NCBI RefSeq assembly: GCF_900142165.1
Contig: NZ_FQZY01000010.1
Coordinates: 47,495-111,494, forward strand
DNA length: 64,000 bases
Origin: Hespellia stercorisuis DSM 15480
Lineage (GTDB): Bacteria > Bacillota > Clostridia > Lachnospirales > Lachnospiraceae
Direction of reading: 5' to 3'
Shown here: piece by piece, positions 17,366-25,916 of the stretch
Layout: each line of letters starts with the position of its first letter
How positions within the stretch are numbered: the stretch's first letter is position 1
Notes under the pieces: model-generated
The model's input: the letters and a program-made list of their open reading frames with translations, nothing else
What the model was told of the DNA's origin: nothing
Databases searched by the model: none
Made by a program: the position numbers and the translations under genes

Positions 17366-18614
17366 GAATGACTATTTTAATACGCTGTACACGAAGATGT
17401 TTTATTGTATAATTACATTTATTGCGACAGCGATTTTAACAAGGTATCTCGGTACACAGTACAAAGGCGAATACACCTGGGTGACGAGCGTGTCGAGCAT
17501 CATTGCTATCGTTGCAGGACTGGGAATCTATCAGTCAATTGCATTTTATAGAAGAAAAGGCGAAGAAAATATAAACGAACAGTATGTGAATATGTTTATA
17601 TTGCAGGCTTTGGTCTACTGTGTGATCGCCGTTGTGTTGATTATCCTTTTTCCTGAAAAAACAGTGATTCTGATCGCAGTGATGACGATCGTGGATACGA
17701 TCAGCCAACAGATGAACATGCTTCTTTTAATTGACAACATAAAAGAAAGAAACCGGATTTTGCTGCAGGGAGCAGTTATCAATTTTATTCTCAGCGCGGT
17801 TCTTTTGATTTGTGCACCGGCTTCGGTTGTGGGCGGTGCGGCTGTTTTGATTTCAACAAAGCTGTTTTACACTGTATTTTACACACGACAGATGCATGTG
17901 AAAATCAACCCTTTCAGTGTGAGCCTGAAAAAAATATTCGAGAAAATCAAGTTTGGAATATTGCCGATGTTTTCTTTCTTACTGGTGACACTGAATTATC
18001 GTGTCGACGTACTGATGCTGAAACAAGCCAGCAATATAGATGCCGTTCAACTGAGCTATTATGCTGCGGGAGTTTCTATTGCGGAGATCGCATGGCTGAT
18101 TCCGGATATTTTCAAGGAAGTATTGTTCTCAAAAACAGCAAAGGATAACAACTATGATCAGGTGTCAGCGGCACTGCGGATCTCTAATCTGATACTTGTT
18201 ATTGTGATTGCAGGGCTGATTGTGCTGGGAAAACCGGCGATTTATATTTTATACGGAAAATCTTTCGTTCAGTCCTATTCAGTGACGGTATTACTGTTTT
18301 GCGGAATCCCTGCGATGGCCTGGTTTAAGATTATTAATACACTGTTTGTTGCACAGGGGAAAAAGTCCATTGGTTTTGTTGTTTTATTTATCAGTACTAC
18401 GATCAATATCATTGCAAATGCACTGATGATTCCCCAAATGGGGATTAGCGGTGCGGCGATAGCGTCTATTATCAGCTATTCAATTTGCGGCCTGGTTTTT
18501 CTGATTATCTATTCAAAAGTTGCGAGAGTTTCATTTTTCCGTTTGTTCATTCCGACCGTAGCAGATGTGAAAACGATTTTAAACAGGCATGGAAAGGAAA
18601 AAAACATTGATTAG
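17346..18614 (+). CDS. Wzx-type polysaccharide flippase (second of two)
   Basis: A 422-residue membrane protein with about twelve hydrophobic segments. Its start resembles the family (YCIITFIATAILTRYLGTQY), as does the C-terminal stretch IPQMGISGAAIASIISYS. ATG 17346 is preferred over the adjacent TTG at 17343. It overlaps the pyruvyl transferase end by 20 bp and the F420-beta-like gene by 26 bp, so these three genes are tightly packed. It shares the fold but little sequence with the flippase at 11,253, so it is not a recent duplicate. Its substrate may be a pyruvylated unit. Confidence 0.88.
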   Translation: MKKALFKNDYFNTLYTKMFYCIITFIATAILTRYLGTQYKGEYTWVTSVSSIIAIVAGLGIYQSIAFYRRKGEENINEQYVNMFILQALVYCVIAVVLIILFPEKTVILIAVMTIVDTISQQMNMLLLIDNIKERNRILLQGAVINFILSAVLLICAPASVVGGAAVLISTKLFYTVFYTRQMHVKINPFSVSLKKIFEKIKFGILPMFSFLLVTLNYRVDVLMLKQASNIDAVQLSYYAAGVSIAEIAWLIPDIFKEVLFSKTAKDNNYDQVSAALRISNLILVIVIAGLIVLGKPAIYILYGKSFVQSYSVTVLLFCGIPAMAWFKIINTLFVAQGKKSIGFVVLFISTTINIIANALMIPQMGISGAAIASIISYSICGLVFLIIYSKVARVSFFRLFIPTVADVKTILNRHGKEKNID

Positions 18615-19764
18615 TCTGGCGTCGAAAGCGAAATGTACAGGATGTGCAGCATGTGCAGATTCCTGTCCGAAAAATTGTATAGAGATGAAATATGATAATG
18701 AGGGGTTTTTGTTTCCGAGCCGGGACACACAAAAATGTGTGGAATGCCATATGTGTGAAAGATCCTGTCCTATTGTCACCGATAAAAAGGTGGAGCGGAC
18801 TGAACCGCAGGCGGCGTATGCAGCGAAACATTTACAAAAAGAGGTGTGCGGAAAAAGCAGTTCGGGCGGCGCATTTGCGGCATTGGCAAAAGTGGTTCTG
18901 GAGCAGAACGGAGTTGTTTTCGCAGCAGGAATGGACAGTGATTTTCATGTGTATCATTCGAGGGCGGCAACGCTTGAAGAACTGAAGCCGCTGCTGCGGG
19001 CAAAGTATCTGCAGAGCAATATGACAGGAATTTATCGGCAGATCAAAGAAGCACTCGAGACGGGGGTACCGGTTCTGTTTGTGGGGACACCGTGTCAGGC
19101 GCGGAGCGTGAAGCTGTACTTTGGTGATGCGACGAACCTGTATACGGGTGAGTTTATCTGCCACGGAGTGCCGTCACAGGCCGTGTTTGCGGAACACATA
19201 AGGCATGTGGAAAAGAAAACCAAAGCCAGGGTGAAAAAGTATGATTTTCATACCAAGCGCCTGAGCTGGCGGAGGAATACAATTCACATTCAATTGGATA
19301 ATGGAAAGAATCTGGATACAAATAGCTATAATAATCCATTTTTATATGGGTTCTTTAAAAATAAGATATTGAGAAGATCCTGCTACGACTGCCAGATGCG
19401 GACCGTGGAAAGAACTTCAGATATAGTTTTGGCTGATTTTTGGGAGATTCGCGAAGTTGATAAAAGATATGATGATTATGACGGCGTATCCATGATCATT
19501 GTCTACACTGAAAGAGGAAAAAAATTACTGAAAAGTTCTGAGAAATATATGAAGTGCAATGAGGTCTCGCTGGATGATGTGATCAGCTGTAAAAAAAATC
19601 TAAAGCCAAGAAGCTATAGCATGGCTGGCAGAGAAGCTTTTATGAGAGATTACATGACAAAGGGCTATGAATATGCACAAAAGAAGCATTTAGAACCGGC
19701 AGCATACAAAAAGCCGCTGAAGTATCTGAAGGACAGTATTCTGGTACTGCTTCGAAAAAAATAA
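18589..19764 (+). CDS. Fe-S protein of the F420 hydrogenase/dehydrogenase beta-subunit family
   Basis: A 391-residue protein. Two N-terminal [4Fe-4S] ferredoxin motifs are visible: Cys16/19/22/26 in CTGCAACADSC and Cys50/53/56/60 in CVECHMCERSC. The FrhB_FdhB N- and C-terminal domains follow, with SSGGAFAALA, FVGTPCQARSV, GEFICHGVPS and RRSCYDCQMR. Proteins of this type are frequent in Gram-positive and archaeal polysaccharide loci, where their reaction is not established. F420 itself is unlikely in this organism. A redox step on a sugar, or use of reduced ferredoxin, is plausible. The gene starts inside the end of the flippase. Confidence 0.85.
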   Translation: MERKKTLISLASKAKCTGCAACADSCPKNCIEMKYDNEGFLFPSRDTQKCVECHMCERSCPIVTDKKVERTEPQAAYAAKHLQKEVCGKSSSGGAFAALAKVVLEQNGVVFAAGMDSDFHVYHSRAATLEELKPLLRAKYLQSNMTGIYRQIKEALETGVPVLFVGTPCQARSVKLYFGDATNLYTGEFICHGVPSQAVFAEHIRHVEKKTKARVKKYDFHTKRLSWRRNTIHIQLDNGKNLDTNSYNNPFLYGFFKNKILRRSCYDCQMRTVERTSDIVLADFWEIREVDKRYDDYDGVSMIIVYTERGKKLLKSSEKYMKCNEVSLDDVISCKKNLKPRSYSMAGREAFMRDYMTKGYEYAQKKHLEPAAYKKPLKYLKDSILVLLRKK

Positions 19765-19804
19765 ACGGAGTTTGATGAAGTGTATTGGATCAGGGAGGAA
19801 AAAA

Positions 19805-20782
19805 ATGAGGTATTTTATAACAGGAGGAGCTGGATTTATCGGTTCACATCTTAGTGAGAGTTTATTAAAAGAAGGACATGATGTAGTTACGATTGATAAT
19901 TTTTGTGATTATTATGACGTGGCTATAAAAAAGAACAATCTTGAATGCGTAAAAGACACAGCAAAAAAGGCTGGTGCAAAGTATGAGTTCTTTGAAGGCG
20001 ATATTCGCAATGCCGATGATTTAAGTCCGGTATTTAATAGTAAAGTGGATGTCGTTGTTCATCTTGCCGCGATGGCAGGTGTGCGTCCGTCCATTGAGAA
20101 TGAACAGCTTTACTGGGATGTCAATATCATGGGAACAAGAAATCTTCTGGAACAGTGTCAAAAGCAGGAGGTCTCCAAGGTTGTTTTTATTTCAAGCTCT
20201 TCTATTTATGGAAATAATCCAAGTGTGCCTTTTAAAACTACAGACAAAGTAGATGCTCCAATCTCCCCGTATGCGGCAACCAAAAAAGCTGGTGAATTAC
20301 TTTGCCATACGTATTATCATCTCCATGATATGAATATTGTCTGCCTCAGACTTTTTACAGTTTTTGGCCCAAGGCAGCGTCCGGACCTGGCAATTAACAA
20401 ATTTACAAGAAATATTTTAAACGATGAGCCGATCACGCTTTACGGTGACGGGTCGACATCAAGGGATTACACTTATGTAATGGATATTGTTCAGGGAATC
20501 AAAAAAGCAGCAGAATGGATAAATACCGGGGAACACCGCTTTGGTGTGTTTAATATCGGGGGTGATGAGCCGATCAATCTGCTCCGGATGGTAAAAACTA
20601 TCGAAAACAAAATCGGCAGCAAAGCTAAGATCGAATATCTTCCCATGCAGCCGGGAGATGTGGAGAGAACCTGTGCGGATATAACAGAGTCCACGCGAGT
20701 GCTTGGATACAAACCGGAAACATCTTTTGAAGAGGGAATTTCAAACTTTGTGGATTGGTATAAAAAGGAGACATTCAAATAA
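19805..20782 (+). CDS. NAD-dependent sugar epimerase, UDP-glucuronate 4-epimerase-like
   Basis: A 325-residue extended SDR enzyme. It has GGAGFIGSHLSESLL at the N-terminus, catalytic SSSSIYG, and YAATKKAGE carrying the Tyr-x-x-x-Lys pair. The stretch DNFCDYYDVAIKKNNLE closely resembles UDP-glucuronate 4-epimerases rather than GalE. ATG 19805 follows GGGAGG by a good spacing; the frame is open 33 bp further upstream without a better ribosome site. With ugd it would give UDP-galacturonate. The stop overlaps the next ATG (TAATG). The substrate is inferred from motif similarity and context. Confidence 0.85.
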   Translation: MRYFITGGAGFIGSHLSESLLKEGHDVVTIDNFCDYYDVAIKKNNLECVKDTAKKAGAKYEFFEGDIRNADDLSPVFNSKVDVVVHLAAMAGVRPSIENEQLYWDVNIMGTRNLLEQCQKQEVSKVVFISSSSIYGNNPSVPFKTTDKVDAPISPYAATKKAGELLCHTYYHLHDMNIVCLRLFTVFGPRQRPDLAINKFTRNILNDEPITLYGDGSTSRDYTYVMDIVQGIKKAAEWINTGEHRFGVFNIGGDEPINLLRMVKTIENKIGSKAKIEYLPMQPGDVERTCADITESTRVLGYKPETSFEEGISNFVDWYKKETFK

Positions 20783-21786
20783 TGCAGGACTTAATTACAG
20801 TAGCAGTAGCGGTATATAATACAGAAAAATATCTTCGCAGATGTGTGGATTCTATTCTGAAACAGACATATCAGAATTTCGAGGTAATTCTGGTGGATGA
20901 CGGCTCTACAGATGGAAGTCCGCAGATATGCGATGAATATGCACAGCAGCAGGAAAAGGTCTCTGTAATTCATAAAGAGAATGGAGGCTTATCTTCAGCG
21001 CGAAACGAAGGAATTAAAAAGGCAAATGGAAAATTCCTGACCTTTATCGATTCAGATGATTACATTAGCTGTGATTATCTGAAAATATTGCATACGAACA
21101 TTGTGGCGACGCAGGCAGATGTGGCTGTATGCGGGTACTTCAAGGACAAAGGGAATGGAGTGGTTTCAAGAAATACAGCAGGAAAAAAATCCATTTTTGA
21201 ATATGATGAGGCTATGGAATATTTGTTCTGCGAGAATAGCTTTGGAGCATATTCCTGGAATAAGATCTTTCGGCTGGATATCATCCGGGAGAACAATGTG
21301 TACTTTGATCTGGAACTGAGAATGACGCAGGATCTGGTCTGGGCATGTCAGTATATGAAGTGCTGTACGAAGATATCATATGATCCGACACCGATATACT
21401 ATTATTGCTATAATGAAGATTCCGTGTGCCGGAAAGCTCGTTCGACAGGTGTATTCAATAAAAAAAGCCTCATTACTCTGACGGCACACAAACGGGCCGG
21501 CGAGATTATCAGAAACGACAGCAAAAGAGTGACGCGGGCTTATCAGGGACGCTGTGTCTGCACCTATATGCGTCTCCTTGTCAATCTGTATTATGCCAAC
21601 AACAAGGATAAGAAGCTGGAAAAGCTTGGAAGAAATGGAATCCGAAGAAATCTGCTGGCTTTTCTGACAAGACCGTTCTATGGAATAAAAGAGAGAGGCG
21701 GAGCTGTAATGATGGCAATCTGCCCGGCATTTTTCTTTAAAGTATACGAGATTCTAAATAGATTATTCGGTATTGAAATTGCATAA
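20782..21786 (+). CDS. Glycosyltransferase family 2
   Basis: A 334-residue GT2 with VAVYNTEKYLRRCVDSIL, VDDGSTDGSPQ, GGLSSARNEG and IDSDDYIS. This is a complete catalytic domain, followed by a C-terminal portion without clear membrane segments. Its start overlaps the epimerase stop, so the two are translationally coupled, and it may use the epimerase product. A GGAG ribosome site lies in the end of the epimerase gene. Confidence 0.9.
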   Translation: MQDLITVAVAVYNTEKYLRRCVDSILKQTYQNFEVILVDDGSTDGSPQICDEYAQQQEKVSVIHKENGGLSSARNEGIKKANGKFLTFIDSDDYISCDYLKILHTNIVATQADVAVCGYFKDKGNGVVSRNTAGKKSIFEYDEAMEYLFCENSFGAYSWNKIFRLDIIRENNVYFDLELRMTQDLVWACQYMKCCTKISYDPTPIYYYCYNEDSVCRKARSTGVFNKKSLITLTAHKRAGEIIRNDSKRVTRAYQGRCVCTYMRLLVNLYYANNKDKKLEKLGRNGIRRNLLAFLTRPFYGIKERGGAVMMAICPAFFFKVYEILNRLFGIEIA

Positions 21787-21840
21787 CCTTAAGGATGCGG
21801 GTATAAAAAAGTTTTATTTTGAATTAATGGGGACAGAAGA

Positions 21841-22485
21841 GTGAAAAGTATGAAAGCTATATATCGTGGAGTAATTGCAACAATCGGAAAAATGAATAGA
21901 AAAAAATGGCGGAATGCTGCCGAAAAAAAAAGATTGCAAAATACTGATTTTACGATTTTATGCAACAATTGCATCGGGGGAGTCATATCCCATGATATGG
22001 GACTGAGATTCCTGTCCCCAACTGTGAACCTGTATATTCGCCCGTTTGACTTTGTGAAAATGCTGAAAAATCTTGATTACTATTTGTCAGCAGACATCGT
22101 GGAATGTGAGAGCACTCTTCCCTATCCGGTCGGAAAGCTTGATGATATTATCATCTTTTTCAAACATTTCAAAACGATAGATGAGGCACGTGAAAAATGG
22201 GATGACAGAAAAAAAAGAATCAACTGGGATAATGTCTATGTCATGATGACAGATCGCTGGTGCTGTCCATACAGTACACTGCAGGAATTTGAAAATCTGC
22301 CTTTTAAGAATAAGGTGTGTTTTACGTTAAAGGAGTATCCCGAATTTGCTTCATGCCGTCAGGTTACGAAATGGCACGATAAAGGATGTGTCGGAGTCAT
22401 TACGAACGTGGTTGGAGCAACGGGAAAGCGCATGTATCAGTATGCAAAACAATTTGATTATATTACGTGGCTAAACAAGAAGTGA
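21841..22485 (+). CDS. DUF1919 family polysaccharide-locus protein
   Basis: A 214-residue protein starting at GTG 21841 or ATG 21850. The core CNNCIGGVISHDMGLRFLSP, and later MMTDRWCCPY with a following VCFTLKEYP, are recognisable DUF1919 features. Members occur mostly in capsule and exopolysaccharide clusters, and some are annotated as exopolysaccharide biosynthesis proteins. The biochemical activity is not established. No membrane segment is evident. It is placed between a GT2 and the first of the large membrane proteins. Confidence 0.75.
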   Translation: MKSMKAIYRGVIATIGKMNRKKWRNAAEKKRLQNTDFTILCNNCIGGVISHDMGLRFLSPTVNLYIRPFDFVKMLKNLDYYLSADIVECESTLPYPVGKLDDIIIFFKHFKTIDEAREKWDDRKKRINWDNVYVMMTDRWCCPYSTLQEFENLPFKNKVCFTLKEYPEFASCRQVTKWHDKGCVGVITNVVGATGKRMYQYAKQFDYITWLNKK

Positions 22486-22510
22486 ATCTGCGCCCTACAG
22501 GAGATAGAGA

Positions 22511-25500
22511 ATGTTAAAACGTTTAAAAAAACTGGATCAAAATAAGAAAAATCAGATATTTATATTTATAGTATGCTTCTGCATGCACGAGATATTTAAT
22601 CCGCTGCTTCGTACGATTACATCCATTCCAACGGAATTGGCAGCATTTTCTGTTGCGTCCAGATTGGGAGGATATGATTGGTCAAGTCTGATGGCCAGTA
22701 CGGAATACTATGGAACTGGATTTTTTTCCCTCTTTTTCCCGCTGTTTTTATTGATAAAAAATTCTTATGTCCTTCATCAGGTCTTATTGGCAATTGTTGT
22801 TGTGATTGCATGCATTCCATCCATTCTCTGCTATAGAATGATGACGCAGTATTTTAAAATTACGAATGGTGCGTATGCGGTCATTGTGTCCATCACGGTT
22901 TCCTTTCTCTCAGTAGCAAGGACGAGTGTGGCAATTAATGAGCATCCGCTCACTCTGATCCTGTGGATCGTGCTGTACATGCTCATCGCGATGTATCACA
23001 CCGAGGACCAGAAAAAACGAATCATATATTCTGTCCTGATCGCTCTTTTGATGGGATATTCATTAACGATCCATACAAGAGCCATTACACTGATCATTGC
23101 AGTCGTGCTGACGGTTGCTGTATATTATATTGTATACCGCAAGTGGATAATCAGCGTCATACCATTTGGCGTGACGACAGCAGTGATGTGGTTCGCGAGC
23201 AAACAGTATAACAGCATCATTGTAAAGAAAATCTGGAGTGTAGTCTCAAGTGGCGAACTGAAAAATTCAGAGTCTACGCTTTTGAGCGGGTTCGACAGCA
23301 TCAAGCTGCTGTTCAGCAATGATGGAATAAAGGGTTTTCTCAATATATGCCTTGGTCAGTTTTTCAGTGCGACCATATACACTGGTGGGATATTTATCCT
23401 GATTTTCTGTGTGGGTGTATTTCTGGGAGTGAAAAATTTCAAGTATCTGTTATGGCATAAGAAGAAAGCTGATGTACAGACAAATGATAATGTGAGACAG
23501 TATTCCATTGTTATGTTGATTTGTCTGGCATGCATTGTGGCGACAATTTTGATGCATGGTTTTCTCAGCCTTAACGGTGCGATTATTTCGGTTCAGGCAG
23601 GATCGGGAGCAAAATCATATTTTTATCTGCGTTATTTCTTTTATTATATTTCTCCGGCATTTATGGTTGCCATGTGTGTACTGAAAGAAAAAAGCAATCT
23701 GTTTAAGAAATACTGGCTGATAGTAGTCGCAGCTTTTGTTTTATGTACGATTTATATCTTTTTGTATATTGTGCCGACCGTGATTACAGGGCCAACGTTA
23801 CAATTGGACAAATCACAATACTTTTCAGCATTGAGTCTTCGAATGCCTGGAGAGTATCTGACGCAACGTCATTTTTTCGTGTGCACAGTGATTGTCCTGT
23901 GTTTGCTCTGCGCGTACTATGTATTTTTGAAAAAAAGAAAAGTATGGTTGATTTCCCTGGTAATGCTTCTGCTGTTAGTATATGAATATAGCTATCTGAA
24001 TATTACAAATTCAGTGCAGGATGCAAATGCATATTATGATCTTATGAATGGATTTTTGGAAAAGGTTTATGATAATCCGGAATTAGATGATGCGTTTAAG
24101 AAACTATATTATAAAGATAATGGGTTTGCAGTATATGCAATTCAGTTTGAGATGCTGGATAAAGAAATTTCCTATACTCTTCCGTCGACGGAAGATGATG
24201 AAGCAGTATTGCTGTCGAATAATATCAGGGATGAAGAAGAGGTAGACCTTAGTAAGGACTACATGGTCGCACAGCTCGATGATAACGAATACGTTTATGT
24301 AAAGGGAGCAAAACTGCAGCAGAAGTTTATTGATGCAGGTATCCCATTGGAGAGTTTTACTGCCTACACCAGCAAAATATGGGCAGCAGATATTTCTACG
24401 CAGACAGGGTCTGTATATTACGATGAGAATTACAAGGAAGATGTGCTTGAATCAAGTGGTGCGGCAGGATACCTGAGTTATGAAACGAATATTGATCTGC
24501 AGCGAGGAGAATACAAGGTATCGTTTGATCTGGAATTGATAAAAAAAGCGAAGAATGAAGTCGGAGAATTTTCGATGAGACAGGATGAGACATCCGGCGT
24601 GATAAAAACAATACCGATCACGCAGTCCGATTTCGATGCAGACGGAAAATATCATTTCGAAGGTTCTGTATCATGTAACAATGTGAGCGGGATGGATATC
24701 TGCGTGTACGTAAACGAAGGCACAGTTTTAAAAATGACAGGGATCGAGTATCAGTATGTATCGGATAAATATGATTTTATTTCGGAGGATCAGGCGCAGG
24801 CATCTGTAATTGCGGGAACCTATAATCAATTGGGGCTGAAAAATGATATCGTCTATGTATCAGCAGATAACAAGCATGTGATTGACAGCGTGAAATACGA
24901 CTATATAAATGGGCTGTTAGATGGAATGACAATGAGCGGAACTACTTACTCAGAGTTTTCAGACCGGAAAAATTCAGATGTACAGTATGTGATTATTGAC
25001 AATGATTATGAGAAAATCTTTGAGTTGCTGCCGGAATATATGATTATAAACAAGACAAAATCATATACGATGCTGGTGAAAAACAGTGAGCAGATGCTTC
25101 CCGTTGTAGAAAACAGTGGTATTGAACCCATGTCAGATGGCAATAAGATTGAATTACGGTATTTTGCTCAGCAGGATAACGGAGCCTTTTCTTATAATTA
25201 TGATATGTCGCTGTCTGACGGTGTGTATGTGGTGAGCGTGCTGCCTGAAGCGGAAGCAGATCAGGGCTATATTTCGCTGAATAGGGATGGAGAAGAGATT
25301 GAGACCTTGCCAATTGATGCGGATGCCACGCAGGACTATACATTTGAGTATGCTTCTGTGGGAGGCAGTGTGCTGGGGATAAAGATATACTCCTACACAA
25401 GCAGACCAATCGGCGTAGGGAAAGAATATATTTCCTACTATCCAAACACAAAGAATGCAATGGCATTCATAAAAACCAGCTATGCGAGAATACTTACAAG

Positions 25501-25819
25501 ACAAGCCTTGAACAGTGAACTGTGCTATTGGGGAAAAGAAATCGGAAATGATCCAGACAAGATAAATGACTTCTTGCTTCTCCTGCTGCAGTCAGAGGAA
25601 TTTTTGCATGGAAATACATCTCCGGAAGATCAGGTCGTAAAATTATATCAGGGGCTGCTGAACCGGGTTCCCGAGGATGACGAAAGCAGAGACTATGTGA
25701 ATAGAATCTCTCAGGGGGAAAACGTGACGGATGTGATAGATGAATGTGTGAAAAAACTGATGGAGACAGAAGAATTTCAGGAGAGAATTGTTTCATATGA
25801 ATTGAAAGACAGATTATAA
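22511..25819 (+). CDS. Large GT-C-like membrane protein with C-terminal DUF4214 domain
   Basis: A 1102-residue protein. The first ~500 residues contain about ten to twelve membrane segments, preceded by a loop with ELAAFSVASRLGGYDWSS and EYYGTGFFSLFFPLF. This resembles GT-C transferases, in which acidic residues sit in the first extracytoplasmic loop. A ~470-residue non-membrane region follows. The last ~125 residues contain LYQGLLNRVPED, a DUF4214 signature seen in extracellular glycan-associated proteins. The N-terminal part is clearly similar to the next gene product. A role in transferring or modifying lipid-linked sugars outside the membrane is inferred. An AGGAG site precedes the ATG. 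Confidence 0.75.
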   Translation: MLKRLKKLDQNKKNQIFIFIVCFCMHEIFNPLLRTITSIPTELAAFSVASRLGGYDWSSLMASTEYYGTGFFSLFFPLFLLIKNSYVLHQVLLAIVVVIACIPSILCYRMMTQYFKITNGAYAVIVSITVSFLSVARTSVAINEHPLTLILWIVLYMLIAMYHTEDQKKRIIYSVLIALLMGYSLTIHTRAITLIIAVVLTVAVYYIVYRKWIISVIPFGVTTAVMWFASKQYNSIIVKKIWSVVSSGELKNSESTLLSGFDSIKLLFSNDGIKGFLNICLGQFFSATIYTGGIFILIFCVGVFLGVKNFKYLLWHKKKADVQTNDNVRQYSIVMLICLACIVATILMHGFLSLNGAIISVQAGSGAKSYFYLRYFFYYISPAFMVAMCVLKEKSNLFKKYWLIVVAAFVLCTIYIFLYIVPTVITGPTLQLDKSQYFSALSLRMPGEYLTQRHFFVCTVIVLCLLCAYYVFLKKRKVWLISLVMLLLLVYEYSYLNITNSVQDANAYYDLMNGFLEKVYDNPELDDAFKKLYYKDNGFAVYAIQFEMLDKEISYTLPSTEDDEAVLLSNNIRDEEEVDLSKDYMVAQLDDNEYVYVKGAKLQQKFIDAGIPLESFTAYTSKIWAADISTQTGSVYYDENYKEDVLESSGAAGYLSYETNIDLQRGEYKVSFDLELIKKAKNEVGEFSMRQDETSGVIKTIPITQSDFDADGKYHFEGSVSCNNVSGMDICVYVNEGTVLKMTGIEYQYVSDKYDFISEDQAQASVIAGTYNQLGLKNDIVYVSADNKHVIDSVKYDYINGLLDGMTMSGTTYSEFSDRKNSDVQYVIIDNDYEKIFELLPEYMIINKTKSYTMLVKNSEQMLPVVENSGIEPMSDGNKIELRYFAQQDNGAFSYNYDMSLSDGVYVVSVLPEAEADQGYISLNRDGEEIETLPIDADATQDYTFEYASVGGSVLGIKIYSYTSRPIGVGKEYISYYPNTKNAMAFIKTSYARILTRQALNSELCYWGKEIGNDPDKINDFLLLLLQSEEFLHGNTSPEDQVVKLYQGLLNRVPEDDESRDYVNRISQGENVTDVIDECVKKLMETEEFQERIVSYELKDRL

Positions 25820-25916
25820 TTGCCTCTGACTTCTAAATGCAAAGCCTCAGTGTTGGGGCGAAGGCATCTATGGCAGTGGTGTTGGCAATAATTCAGGCAG
25901 AATGGGGATACGGGCT

